The notes under the pieces are model-generated. The model had not been told where the DNA came from. It ran no database searches and saw only the letters and a program-made list of their open reading frames with translations. Source: JACCZX01 sp963729165 (lineage in GTDB: Bacteria; Pseudomonadota; Gammaproteobacteria; Burkholderiales; Burkholderiaceae_F). From it: a stretch of DNA of 64,000 nucleotides. Both the position numbers and the translations under genes were made by a program. Of this stretch, positions 7,865 through 17,546 are shown one piece after another (position 1 is the first letter of the stretch; each line of letters begins with the position of its first letter). The DNA is taken from the NCBI GenBank assembly GCA_963729165.1, contig CAVSMM010000003.1, forward strand, positions 62,001 through 126,000, read 5' to 3'.

Positions 7865-8911
7865 CTACAGGATCCGGTTGAACCACCACATCGACAGCAA
7901 TGCCGCTGCCATCGCCAGCGTTGCACCGATCGCGGCGAAGATCGCAGTGACCTCGGTCGGTTGTTGCCGCTCAAACGATAGCTTGGTGCTGAGCACCTGA
8001 TAGATTTTCTTCAGCTGTGCCGGCGTCGGCCGCGCGAAAATATTCCGCATTGGTCACGTCGGCAATTTTCTTTAGCGCCTCCTCATCGAGCCGCACGCGC
8101 ATGTTCCAGCCTTCGGCGTTCACGACCGTACCCTCGGTCGTACCGATGCCGACCGTGTAGATGCGCACGCCGTAGTCGCTGGCAATCTCGGCCGCTTTCA
8201 ACGGGTCTGGACCGACGTTGCTCTGCCCATCCGACAGCAGCACGATCGCGACCTGCTTGTTGTCACCCTTCGACTCGCGCGCCGGCAGCTCGTCGGTGCG
8301 CCTGATCTTCTTCTCGCCGGACGCGGGTTGATGAATTCTTCGACGTTGATGCGCGCAGCGGGCAGTGCGGCGTCAAGCGCGATAATCAATCCGCTGCCGA
8401 GCGCTGTGCCGCGCTGCGTTTCAAGCCGATCAATTGCCGCAGTGAGATCTTCGCGATTGTTGGTCGGCGATTGCACGACAGCCGCCGATGCCGCGACCGC
8501 GACGACGCCGATGCGCACATTACGCGGCTGCGCTTCAATGAATGTCTTCGCCGCGTCGCGTGCGGCGCTCAGGCGATTCGGCTTGACGTCGGTGGCGCGC
8601 ATGCTGTTTGACATGTCGAGCGCAAGCACGATCGCGTCGAGCCGCGCCGGCAACGTCAGCGCTGCCTGCGGACGGGCGATCGCGAGAATCAGCGCGGTCA
8701 GCCCCAGCGTCCATAGCAGCAGCGGCATCGTTCGGCGCAGACGGCTCGAGCGACGCGCGGATCCGCCCACGGTTTCGAGACTGGCGTATTGCACCGACGA
8801 TTTTCGGCGCCGCGTCGCGAGCATCCAATAAAGCCCGGCAGCTAGCGGACTGCGGCCAGCAGCCAGAGCATGGTCGGCCAAAGAAACGTCAGTCGAGCCG
8901 GCGTCGAGCAT
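7865..8911 (-). CDS. VWA domain membrane protein, BatA-like (several frameshifts)
   Basis: Pieces in three frames join into one BatA-like protein of about 345 residues. They are an N-terminal membrane strand FLWPTMLWLLAAV, a second membrane helix around LLLWTLGLTALILAIARP, a von Willebrand A domain with the MIDAS start LALDMSNSM, VLLSDGQSNVGPDP and IYTVGIGTTEG, and a final helix LAMAAALLSMWWF. Frame changes are needed near 8890, 8848, 8328 and 8022. The first codons overlap the stop of the DUF58 gene (TGATG). In MoxR operons such proteins work with the MoxR ATPase in envelope protein folding or cofactor insertion. The plus-strand gene at 11992 is an intact paralogue. Confidence 0.75.
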
Positions 8912-9904
8912 CAGCCGACGCGCTTGTGCGTGAAGGTCGCGGTCACGCCCGAGGCCAGCTGGCTGCGCCGCTTGCGTAGCTGCGTAAAGCGCAGCAGCGC
9001 CTGATCGAGCGATTCATCGGTCGTGAGCTCGAGGCAATCGACCCCGGCCTCCGCCAGCCCGGCACGCAACGAGTCTTCACGCTGCTTGGCGGCCTCGGCG
9101 AAGCGCTTGCGAAAGCGGCGATCGTGCGTATCGACGAAAATCTGGTCGCCGGTTTCGGCGTCCTGCATCACGACCAGGCCGATATTGGGCAATTCGAGCT
9201 CCATCGGGTCATACAAACGCACGGCGACGACTTCATGCCGGCGTGACGAGCAAAGCAAGCTGCCGGCCCCAGCCCGGTTTGCTGATGAAATCCGACACGA
9301 CGAAAACCACCGAGCGGCGCTTGATCATCGGGTGCGCCGATGCGAGCAATTCGGCAAGATCGGTTTCCTTGCCGGCAGGCGCGGTCGGACTTCGCTGCAT
9401 TCGATCCAGCACATGCAGCACGTGACGCCGGCCGTTGCGTGCCGGGATCATTTCGTTAGCCTGATGTGTGTGCAAAATGGCGCCGACTCGATTGCCGTAG
9501 CGCGTGAACAAACGCGCGAGCACGGCGACGAGCTCCGCCGACAGCTCGCGCTTGCGCACTTTGCGCGACCCAAAGTCGACCGATCCCGACAGATCGAGAA
9601 TGAACCAGGCAGCGACTTCGCGATCCTCCTGAAACTCGCGCACGTGCGGCGTTTGCAGCCGCGCGGTGACATTCCAGTCGATATAGCGGACGTCATCGTG
9701 CAACTGGTACTCGCGCAGGTCCGCGAGATCGAGGCCGAAGCCACGAAAGAGCGTTCGGTAATCGCCTTGCAGCAGCCCGTCGAGCCGCCGCAGCACAGTG
9801 AACTCCAGGCGTCGCAACAGTAATTCCGAATCCGGTCGTGCGACCGGTTCGTTTGCTGCGGGGGTATCGGCGGGCTGTTTACGAAGCCGCGGCAACCCGA
9901 ACAT
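8911..9904 (-). CDS. DUF58 domain protein of the MoxR operon (one frameshift)
   Basis: Frame one covers residues 1-220. It includes the DUF58 core GDYRTLFRGFGLDLADLREY and DVRYIDWNVTARL, and a VWA-like strand WFILDLSGSVDFG. Frame two takes over near 9243 (RRHEVVAVRLYDPMELELP) and runs to the stop at 8911. One base is extra or missing at the join. Start ATG 9904 lies inside the end of moxR, overlapping it by 26 bases. Proteins of this family are soluble partners of MoxR ATPases. The order moxR, DUF58, VWA on one strand with overlaps indicates a single operon. Confidence 0.82.
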
Positions 9905-10889
9905 GCGCTTCCAGCGGTTTATCCGGCGCGGGGATCGCCTGCAGCACGCGCATCACGATTTGATCAGCCGTCAAGCCGTCTGACAGCGCTTCGTAGCTCA
10001 ACACCAGCCGGTGGCGCATCACGTCAGGCACCAGATCGATCACGTCTTCGGGCAGTACGTAGTTGCGGGCACGAAGGAACGCCAGTGCACGAGCACCTTC
10101 GATCAGGTTGATCGTGGCACGCGGACTCGCGCCGAACGTGATGTAGCGCGACATGTCCTTCAAGTTATAACGGTCGGGCCGGCGCGTCGCCGAGACCAGC
10201 TTGACGGCGTACTGCATCAGACCTGGATCGACATAGATCTTGCGACACTCGGCCTGCAGCTCCATCAGCTGCGCGGTCGAACACACTGCGCTGACGGTGG
10301 TCGCGGCGCCGGTCACACGCTCGACAATGACGAATTCTTCTTCCTCGCTCGGATAGCCGACCAGTACCTTCATCATGAAGCGATCGACCTGCGCCTCGGG
10401 CAGCGGATAGGTGCCTTCGGTCTCGATCGGATTCTGCGTCGCCATCACCAGGAACGGCTCGGGGACGCGATGCGATTCACCGGCAATCGTCACCTGCCGC
10501 TCCTGCATCACCTCCAGCAGCGCGCTCTGCACCTTGGCCGGGGCACGGTTGATCTCATCGGCCAGCAACAGGTTGGTGAACACCGGACCGAGCACAGTCG
10601 AGAACTCGCCGGATCGTTGGTTGTACATGCGCGTGCCGATCAGGTCGGCCGGCAGCAGATCGGGCGTGAACTGAATGCGCTTGAACTGCCCGCGAATCGT
10701 TTTTGCGAGCGTGTTGACCGTCAGCGTCTTTGCCAGGCCCGGCACGCCTTCGACCAGCAGATGGCCTTGCGCCAGGATCGCGACCAGTACGCGCTCGAGA
10801 AAATGATCCTGTCCGACGACGATCCGTTTGACTTCATACAGCACGCTTTGCATCAGCGCGCCGGCATTGCGGCTTGAATATTCGTCCAC
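9879..10889 (-). CDS. MoxR-family AAA+ ATPase
   Basis: A complete 336-residue AAA+ protein. Walker A is GVPGLAKT (residues 48-55), Walker B is LLLADEINR (107-115), sensor 1 is in VMATQNPIETEGTYPLPEAQ, with the usual C-terminal lid domain after residue 230. MoxR ATPases act as chaperones together with VWA-domain proteins, often needed for assembly of envelope or cofactor-containing complexes. It heads the operon with the DUF58 and VWA genes. The HtrA-like protease gene lies 23 bp upstream on the same strand and may be cotranscribed. Confidence 0.95.
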   Translation of the reverse strand: MDEYSSRNAGALMQSVLYEVKRIVVGQDHFLERVLVAILAQGHLLVEGVPGLAKTLTVNTLAKTIRGQFKRIQFTPDLLPADLIGTRMYNQRSGEFSTVLGPVFTNLLLADEINRAPAKVQSALLEVMQERQVTIAGESHRVPEPFLVMATQNPIETEGTYPLPEAQVDRFMMKVLVGYPSEEEEFVIVERVTGAATTVSAVCSTAQLMELQAECRKIYVDPGLMQYAVKLVSATRRPDRYNLKDMSRYITFGASPRATINLIEGARALAFLRARNYVLPEDVIDLVPDVMRHRLVLSYEALSDGLTADQIVMRVLQAIPAPDKPLEAHVRVAAAS

Positions 10890-10912
10890 GTTGCTTCCTG
10901 TAACTGCTGCAG

Positions 10913-11825
10913 TTAAAACGGCGGAATGCCGACGGCACCGCCAGCACTTTCGATGGTTGCTGCGAAGCCGATGCCGGCGAAAGTCGGCCCGGTGGGATTC
11001 AGAATGGCAGTGACGATGCCGATCACTTCGCCGCTCATCGTGACCAGTGGCCCGCCCGAGTTGCCCGGATTGGCGGCGGCGTCGAACTGAATCAAGCCGG
11101 TCAGGATGCGCTTGCCTTCACGCGAGCGAAACTCCCGGTCCAGACCGGACACGACGCCGGCGCTCGTCGAAGGCCCGATGCCGAACGGAAAGCCGACCGC
11201 GACCACTTCGTCGCCCTGCTGCAGGTGAGCCGTCGAGCCGAGCGTAGCCGCCTGCAGGTCGTCGGGCAGCTTCTTGGCGCGGATCACCGCCAGATCGTTC
11301 TCTGGGTAGGCGCGAATGACTTCGACGTCGGACTCGGTCCCGTCAAAAAATGTGACCGACATGCGTTTTGCGCCGGTGACCACGTGCAAATTGGTAAGAA
11401 TCGTTCCGTTATCGACAATTACGACGCCGGAGCCGACGCCGTTCATGCGCTCGCCTGCGCCCGGCTCGTCGTCCTCGTCGTAGCCGCGCACGCGCACCAC
11501 CGACGGCATGACCGTCGCGGCGGCCTTCGCGGCGCGCGAGGGCAGCGTCTTGTTTTCCAGCGTGTGCAAAACCGCGGCGTCGATGTCATCCTGCGCCAGC
11601 TCGCGCGGAGGCGGGCTGCATGCGATCACGCGCGACGAACAGCGCGAGCGCGATCAGCATGCCGCCAAAGAGCAGCAGCGTCCGGTCATGGCGGTGTACA
11701 AACGAACCCAAGCGTCCCGGTTTAGCGGCCGCCGGTGCGGCGACGGCGGCGGGCGGCCCTTCTGGTGCCGGCGCCGGATCGGCGCGCGTCGGCTTTGCGG
11801 CGCTATAAAGCGCGGGACGTTTCAT
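10913..11825 (-). CDS. Membrane-anchored S1C (HtrA/Deg-like) serine protease without PDZ domain (one frameshift)
   Basis: The N-terminal part from ATG 11825 has a Pro/Ala-rich cytoplasmic segment and one membrane helix (TLLLFGGMLIALALFVARD). Near 11615 the frame changes and continues with PPPRELAQDD and the protease domain. The triad is visible: His in LTNLHVVTGA, Asp in YPENDLAVIR, Ser in AAANPGNSGGPL. The protein ends right after the protease domain (AGIGFAATIESAGGAVGIPPF is the typical last strand before a PDZ domain), so no PDZ is present. Likely a periplasmic quality-control protease. It lies upstream of moxR on the same strand. Confidence 0.85.
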
Positions 11826-11991
11826 CGGGAAAAAATAGCACGGACGAGTGATAGAGTGATCAAAAGCACGTGGGCAGGAACGGTGCCGGTATTCGGCCTG
11901 TCATATGAGCACACTTTCGGGAAAATGGTTCGCGCCGAAAGTTGCAATGACCTCGCCTTATGACGTGAGTAGGCGCTAAGAGAGATCGACG

Positions 11992-13065
11992 ATGCGGTTT
12001 TTGTGGCCGGACATGCTCTGGCTGTTGCTGGCGGTTCCGTTGCTCATCGCGGGCTATATCTTCATCCTGCGCCGGCGTAAACGCTCGGCGATTCGCTATT
12101 CGAGCCTGATTTTGGTGCGCGAGGCGGTGCGCGGCCAGCGTTTTCGTCGTCATGTACCGCCGGCACTGTTTCTGATCGCAATGGCAGCTGCAATCGTCGC
12201 AATCGCGCGCCCGACCGCGTCGGTTGTGCTGCCGTCTCAATATATGACGATCGCGCTCGCGATGGATGTATCGCGCAGCATGCAGGCGACCGACGTCGAG
12301 CCGACCCGCATCAGCGCCGCGCAAGTCGCAGCCAGGTCATTTATCGAAGAGCTGCCGCGCAATGTTCGCCTCGGCATCGTCTCCTTCGCGGGCACTGCCA
12401 ACGTGGTGCAGACGCCGACCGACAACAAGCAGGACATGCTCGATGCGATCGACCGCTTTCAATTGCAGCGCGCGACTGCAACGGGCAGCGGGTTGATCCT
12501 TGCGCTCGCGATGTTGTTCCCGGAGGAAGGCATCGACATCGAAACCGTGATCGCCAACCAGGCGCGATCGCGCGGCTATCCCGGCGGCGCGGTAGCGATC
12601 GACGCTCCGCGCAAGAGCGAACCGAAGAAGGTCATCCAGCCGGTCGCGCCCGGTTCGTATGCGTCTGGCGTGATCATTCTGCTGAGCGACGGCCGCCGCA
12701 CGGCCGGGCCAGACCCGATCGAAGTCGCGAAAATGGCGGCCGAGCGCGGCGTGCGGGTCTACACCGTCGGCTTCGGAACGATCGAAGGCACGACGATCAG
12801 CATGGATAACTACTCGTTCTATGTGCGCCTCGACGAAGAGACGCTGAAGGCGGTCGCAAAGATGACCGGCGGCGAATACTTCCATGCAGGCACCGGTGCG
12901 GACTTGCGCAAGGTGTACGCCAATTTGAGTACCAAGCTCTCGATGGAACGCAAGGAAACCGAGGTGAGCGCGTTTTTCAGCGCGCTTGCGGCGCTGTTCG
13001 CATTGATGGCGGTGATGCTGTCGGTGCTGTGGTTTCACCGCGGCTCTAGGCCCGCTGCGGTTTAG
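11992..13065 (+). CDS. VWA domain membrane protein, BatA-like (intact paralogue)
   Basis: An uninterrupted 357-residue protein: membrane helices near residues 5-25 and 58-78, a VWA domain with MIDAS motif LAMDVSRSMQATD (about 93), Thr/Asp loops at IILLSDGRRTAGPDP, and a C-terminal helix around residues 330-350. It is close in sequence to the frameshifted protein at 7865-8911 but carries an extra insert of about 30 residues before the IILLSDG strand. It is divergent from the protease/moxR operon; the 166-bp gap between them should hold both promoters. Convergent with dinB, overlapping its end by 4 bases. Confidence 0.88.
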   Translation: MRFLWPDMLWLLLAVPLLIAGYIFILRRRKRSAIRYSSLILVREAVRGQRFRRHVPPALFLIAMAAAIVAIARPTASVVLPSQYMTIALAMDVSRSMQATDVEPTRISAAQVAARSFIEELPRNVRLGIVSFAGTANVVQTPTDNKQDMLDAIDRFQLQRATATGSGLILALAMLFPEEGIDIETVIANQARSRGYPGGAVAIDAPRKSEPKKVIQPVAPGSYASGVIILLSDGRRTAGPDPIEVAKMAAERGVRVYTVGFGTIEGTTISMDNYSFYVRLDEETLKAVAKMTGGEYFHAGTGADLRKVYANLSTKLSMERKETEVSAFFSALAALFALMAVMLSVLWFHRGSRPAAV

Positions 13066-14264
13066 GTCGACGACTGGCTCGTCGGCGCAAGATTCCCCGC
13101 ACGCACGCCGAGTAAACGAATCCGCTTCGTCAGCTCGACTCGCTTCAAACACTCGCCGGCCGCGCGCCGGATTTGCTCTGCGTCGTCGGTCGGAACTGCC
13201 AGCGTGTTGTCGCGCGTTACGGTTTTGAAATTCTCGAAGCGCAGCTTGATTCCGATCGTTCTGCTCGAATAACGCTTGCGCTGCAGATCGTCGCTGAGTT
13301 CGACGCACAGCTCGGTAAAGATCCGCGTCAGCTGTGCACGATCATGCACCGCGTGCAGGTCGCGCTCGAAAGTTGTTTCGCGGCTCATCGACTGCGGCTC
13401 TGAAAATGTGACGACCGGGCGGTCATCACGGCCGCGCGCGGCGTCGTGCATCCAGGCGGCGTTCGCCTTGCCGAAGTGTTGTGCGAGCCATGCCGGGTCC
13501 GCTTGCGCCAACTCGCCGATGGTTGCGATACCGAGTCGTGCGAGCTTCGCCGATGCCTTCGGCCCCACGCCGTGCAAGCGCCGCACCGGCATCGGCCACA
13601 GCCGCGCCTCGATCTCGGCTTCGGTAACGATCGCCAGGCCATCGGGCTTGTCGAGCTCGGAGGCGATCTTTGCGATCAGCTTGTTCGGTGCAAGCCCGAT
13701 AGAGCACGAAAGCCCGGTCGCATCGCGCACCGCCTGCTTCAATTCGCTTGCGATCTCGCGCGCTGACCACCAGGACTCCGTCGCTTGTAAATCGGCGGAA
13801 TCAGTGCGGTCGGTATCCTGGTCCGCCGACACGCGCGCGGCGACAAGCTCGGTGAGATCAATGTAGATCTCGTCGATACCGCGGTCCTCGGTTTGCGGCG
13901 CTATTGCCTGCACCGCGGCCTTGAACATCCGCGAGTACTTTCGGTACTCGTCGAAATCGGTCGGCAGCAAAACGGCATCGGGCACTTTCTTCGCCGCCTT
14001 CATCAGGCCCATCGCGGAGTTCACGCCGAACGCGCGTGCCTCGTACGTGGCCGTCGTGATCACCCCGCGGCCGACGTAATCGCGCAGGCGAGCAAACACG
14101 CGACGCGGTTCGCCGGTGGTCGGATCGTTCTCCCAGAACGGCTGGTGCCGCGAGCCGCCTCCAATGACGACTTGCTGACCGCGTAGCTCGGGATAGCGCA
14201 GCAACTCGACTGACGCATAGAAGGCATCCATGTCGAGATGAGCGATAACGCGCTGAGCAATCAT
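13062..14264 (-). CDS. dinB: DNA polymerase IV (Y family)
   Basis: A complete 400-residue Y-family translesion polymerase. Catalytic motifs are HLDMDAFYASVE (residues 9-20) and DRGIDEIYIDLTE (about 127-139), giving the Asp and Asp-Glu metal ligands. The Gly before IDE is, as I recall, normal in Burkholderiales DinB. The HhH thumb region GVGPKASAKLARLGI and the little-finger domain follow. An insertion after VVIGG (about 20 residues) is also typical of betaproteobacterial members. No LexA box was identified. Function: error-prone bypass of damaged template bases. Confidence 0.93.
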   Translation of the reverse strand: MIAQRVIAHLDMDAFYASVELLRYPELRGQQVVIGGGSRHQPFWENDPTTGEPRRVFARLRDYVGRGVITTATYEARAFGVNSAMGLMKAAKKVPDAVLLPTDFDEYRKYSRMFKAAVQAIAPQTEDRGIDEIYIDLTELVAARVSADQDTDRTDSADLQATESWWSAREIASELKQAVRDATGLSCSIGLAPNKLIAKIASELDKPDGLAIVTEAEIEARLWPMPVRRLHGVGPKASAKLARLGIATIGELAQADPAWLAQHFGKANAAWMHDAARGRDDRPVVTFSEPQSMSRETTFERDLHAVHDRAQLTRIFTELCVELSDDLQRKRYSSRTIGIKLRFENFKTVTRDNTLAVPTDDAEQIRRAAGECLKRVELTKRIRLLGVRAGNLAPTSQSST

Positions 14265-14321
14265 GAGCGAACTTGTCGGGGGCCGCTAAAGTGTATGGGC
14301 GCTGGAGAACCGCGGCGAACC

Positions 14322-15537
14322 ATGAGCACCGATAACGATCGCCTGTTGATCTACGGCGCAGCCTTGCTGCGCGGCCTCGCCGCGGGCGCGATCAGTGTGC
14401 TGGCTGCGGTCTATCTGGCCAAGCGCGGCTTTGACGAAGGCGGCGCTCGGCGTCGTGCTGAGCGCCGGAATGGCGGGCGTGCTGGCGGGCACGATCTTCG
14501 GAACCTACTTTGCCGACAAGATCGGAAGACGCCGAAGTTTGGTGACGCTGGCGCTACTAACCGCCGTTGGCGGTGCGTTGCTGGTTGTAACCGACTCTCT
14601 GTGGACGGTAGCGCTCGCGGCGTTTTTCGGCATGCTGAATACGCAGGGCTCCGATCGCGGTGCCGCGCAAGCGCTTGAGCAAGCGATCCTGCCTGCGATG
14701 GCGACGGATGCCGAGCGCACGCTGGTGTTCGCGCGATACAACGCGATTGCCGACGTGGGCGGTGCGGCGGGCGCGCTGCTCGCCGCGCTGCCGGCGCTGC
14801 TGCGCGATCGTTTCCGAGTGCCCGAGCTGCACGCATACGACTCGACAGTGCTCGTGTATGCAGCGTTGACACTTATCGTCGCGTGGCTTTATTCGCGCTT
14901 GTCGGCGCGCGCTGAAAGCGTTCCACTGCCTCCGCTAGCGGATCTCGCGCACGGTGCGCCGCCCAGCATTCGGCGCGAAGTCCGCAAGTTTTCGTTGCTC
15001 TCGGCGCTCGATGCGGTCGGGGGCGGATTTATCGGCTCAGCGCTGATCGCCTACTTTCTTTACGCGCGCTTCGGCGTCAATGAAGCCGAACTCGCTCTGC
15101 TGTTCGTCGCGGCGCGACTGGTGACGGTGCTGTCGCACTTCGCCGCGGCATGGCTTGCGGGTCGCATCGGTCTCGTCAACACGATGGTGTTCACGCACAT
15201 TCCGTCGAGCCTGTTACTGCTGACGCTGCCGATCGCGCCGACCTTCGGCATCGCCGCTGCATTGTTCATATTGCGCGAGGGACTATCGGACATGGACGTG
15301 CCGACGCGGCAGTCCTATCTGATGGCGATCGTGCCGCCGCACGAACGCGCGTGGGCTGCCGGCATTTCGCAGCTCGCACGCGCGGCGGGCCGCATGGTTG
15401 CGCCGGCACTCGCCGGAGCGGCGATGCAGGCAGGTGCGCTCTGGTTTCCGCTTGCTGCCGGTGCCCTGATAAAAATCGTCTACGACCTGCTGCTTTGGCG
15501 CGCATTCCGGCAAATCAAGCCGCCGGAGGAACGATAG
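14322..15537 (+). CDS. MFS transporter (one frameshift near 14438)
   Basis: The start ATG at 14322 is followed by MSTDNDRLLIYGAALLRGLA and a first helix up to KRGFDE. The next frame continues with AALGVVLSAGMAGVLAGTIF and GTYFADKIGRRR, the classic loop 2-3 motif of major facilitator transporters. About twelve hydrophobic helices follow, with a central charged loop near residue 190. The last third has DMDVPTRQSYLMAIVPPHER, typical of MFS carriers similar to drug or solute exporters. Substrate unknown. It starts 57 bp from dinB, divergently. Confidence 0.8.
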
Positions 15538-15540
15538 GCG

Positions 15541-16209
15541 TCAGCGCTTGCGCGCCAGCGTCATTCCATCGCCGATCGGCAGCAGCGAGATGTCAACGCG
15601 CGAGTCGTCGCGCAGTTTCAGATTCAACGCCTGCAGCGCCGCGGTGTCGGCGTCCTGGGTCGGATCGACCGGCTCCGCCACGCGCCCGCTCCATAGCGTG
15701 TTGTCGATGGCGATCAAGCCGCCGGTTCGGATCAAGCGCAGGCAGCGTTCGTAATAACCGTCGTAGTTGTTCTTATCGGCATCGATGAACGCAAAGTCGT
15801 AACGGCCCGTTTCGCCGGCCGCGAGCCGTGCATCGAGCGTCGTCAACGCGGGCTCGAGTATCAGATCGATCTTGCCAGCGACGCCGGCGCGTTTCCAAAA
15901 AGGCTTGCCGACGCGTGTGAATTCATCGCTGACGTCACACGCCAGGATGTGGCCGTCGTCCGGCAAGGCAAGCGCGACGGCCAATGCGCTGTAACCGGTG
16001 AAGACTCCGACTTCAATCGTGCGGCGCGCACCGATCAGCTTGACCAGTAGTGCGAGCAGTTGTCCCTGCTCAGGCGAAATCTGCATCTGGGCACGCGGAT
16101 GGTCGCGCGTTGCGGCGCGCAGCTCCGCGAGTGCCGGGTGCTCGCGCAGCGAAGCGTCGAGCACGTAGTCATACAGCCGATCGTCGAGATTTAGAGTTCG
16201 CCTTGACAT
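15541..16209 (-). CDS. O-methyltransferase, class I SAM-dependent (Methyltransf_3 family)
   Basis: A complete 222-residue enzyme of the catechol/caffeoyl-CoA O-methyltransferase type. It has the family opening LYDYVLDASLREHPALAELR, SAM site IEVGVFTGYSALAVALALP, metal-binding DFAFIDADKNNYDGYYERCL and catalytic-site IAIDNTLWSGRV. The ATG at 16209 overlaps the stop of the upstream HicA-like gene by one base (TGATG), indicating coupled translation. Probable role: methylation of a small hydroxylated aromatic compound, inferred from the family only. Confidence 0.92.
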   Translation of the reverse strand: MSRRTLNLDDRLYDYVLDASLREHPALAELRAATRDHPRAQMQISPEQGQLLALLVKLIGARRTIEVGVFTGYSALAVALALPDDGHILACDVSDEFTRVGKPFWKRAGVAGKIDLILEPALTTLDARLAAGETGRYDFAFIDADKNNYDGYYERCLRLIRTGGLIAIDNTLWSGRVAEPVDPTQDADTAALQALNLKLRDDSRVDISLLPIGDGMTLARKR

Positions 16210-16493
16210 CAATCCGTCAGCCGCGACTCGTACTGCGCCGGGGTTGCGCCGCCGCGCGTCAAGAGATCGCGTAGCGACTGCACGGAATGACGATCCATCG
16301 TGTTGCCGCCGTGGTGCGGTCGATGCAGGACGCCTTCGGCTTCGTTCAGCTTGACTCGCATGCGTGCGCCGGCGACCGACTCCATCTGTGCACCCAGGTG
16401 CTTCAGCAGCGACTCGACCTCGCGGAACGACAGTTTCGTGTTCACCGGGTCCTGAAAAATCTCGCGCAATAGGTTGACGTGCTTCTTGCTCAT
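16209..16493 (-). CDS. HicA-like toxin family protein (orphan)
   Basis: A 94-residue protein starting MSKKHVNLLREIFQDPVNTK. It has the short dsRBD-like HicA pattern: a helix, KLSFREVESLLKHLGAQ, a strand pair with RMRVKLNEAEGVLHRPHHG, and a C-terminal helix ending in LLTRGGATPAQYES. HicA toxins are mRNA interferases using a conserved His; His residues are present in LHRPHHGG. No HicB antitoxin gene lies on either side. Such solitary, chromosomally conserved HicA relatives are common in Burkholderiales and may not act as toxins. It is translationally coupled to the O-methyltransferase downstream. Confidence 0.75.
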   Translation of the reverse strand: MSKKHVNLLREIFQDPVNTKLSFREVESLLKHLGAQMESVAGARMRVKLNEAEGVLHRPHHGGNTMDRHSVQSLRDLLTRGGATPAQYESRLTD

Positions 16494-16571
16494 GTGGAGT
16501 GATTGAACGTGGCGTCGAATCAGGCGCGATCGTACCTGCACCGGGCATACGGCTTGATGTACTGCACCTCA

Positions 16572-17546
16572 ATGAGCTCCGCAATTCGAATCGGCGTATC
16601 CGGATGGCGCTACCCACCATGGCGCGGCGCATTTTATCCGGACGGTTTGCGCCAAGCCGATGAGCTGACCTATGCGGCGCAGAAACTGCCGACCGTCGAG
16701 ATCAACGGATCGTTCTACTCGTTGCAAACACCGGCCAGTTACTCCGCTTGGTACGCGGCGACACCGCGCGGATTCGTGTTCGGCATCAAGGGCGGGCGCT
16801 TCATCACCCACATGAAGCGGTTGCGAGACATCGACAAACCGCTCGCCAACTTTTTCGCTTCCGGGATTTTGAGGCTCAAGGAAAAGCTTGGGCCGGTGCT
16901 ATGGCAGTTTCCGCCGAACATGAAGTACCAACCGCAACTGTTCGCCGACTTCATTGGCAAGCTGCCAAAGGACACAGGTGCTGCACTGACCCTTGCGCGA
17001 CGAAGAGATGCACGCATGACAGGGCGTGCGGCGCTAAGCATCGATGCGGTGCGAACCATGCGGCATGCGATCGAGATACGCAACGAAACGTTTCTCGATG
17101 CGGGCTTCATCGCGCTACTGCGCCAGCACAACGTAGCGCTGGTTGTTGCCGATACCGGCGAGCGATGGCCGCAGCCGCATGACGTCACATCGGACTTTCT
17201 GTATCTCCGCCTGCACGGCGCCACCGAGTTGTATCGCAGCCGATACAGCGATGCGGAGCTGCGCTGCTGGGCTGATCGATTGAGAGCGTGGAGTAGCGGC
17301 GATCAGCCGCCTGATGCCAACCTTGTGATGCCAAACGCAAGGATCCCGCGCGTTCCGCGCGACGTGTTTTGCTACTTCGATAACACCGACAAGCTGCATG
17401 CACCGTCGAACGCGCGACAGTTGATGCAGATGCTTGACATCAAGTGGACGCCGTCGCCATTAAGCGAAAGGCGCGTGCCAGATACGACACGCTCTACCGC
17501 TGCTGATACGGCGGTGGTGCGTTCGGCGGTGGCACCGCGAAGTTAG
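16572..17546 (+). CDS. DUF72 family protein
   Basis: A 324-residue TIM-barrel-like DUF72 protein. It opens with IRIGVSGWRYPPWRGAFYPD, then VEINGSFYSLQTPASYSAWY, FVFGIKGGRFITHMKRL, LGPVLWQFPP, and late YLRLHGATELYRSRYSD. The ATG at 16572 is chosen because homology begins just after it; a TTG at 16503 is in frame but unsupported. The last 40 codons are unusual and overlap the convergent lipoprotein gene by 53 bases. No biochemical function is established for the family. Confidence 0.88.
   Translation: MSSAIRIGVSGWRYPPWRGAFYPDGLRQADELTYAAQKLPTVEINGSFYSLQTPASYSAWYAATPRGFVFGIKGGRFITHMKRLRDIDKPLANFFASGILRLKEKLGPVLWQFPPNMKYQPQLFADFIGKLPKDTGAALTLARRRDARMTGRAALSIDAVRTMRHAIEIRNETFLDAGFIALLRQHNVALVVADTGERWPQPHDVTSDFLYLRLHGATELYRSRYSDAELRCWADRLRAWSSGDQPPDANLVMPNARIPRVPRDVFCYFDNTDKLHAPSNARQLMQMLDIKWTPSPLSERRVPDTTRSTAADTAVVRSAVAPRS

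Noticed and set aside
10011..10877. 288-codon plus-strand frame opposite moxR
   Set aside because: Antisense shadow of a well-supported AAA+ gene, His/Arg/Gln-rich and without domains.
12337..13308. 323-codon minus-strand frame opposite the VWA gene and dinB end
   Set aside because: Spans two real genes in antisense and shows no motifs.
13062..14264. Gly instead of Ser before the IDE catalytic motif of DinB considered as an inactivating change
   Set aside because: The Asp-Glu metal ligands are intact and, as I recall, DRGIDEIYIDL is the normal form in Burkholderiales DinB.
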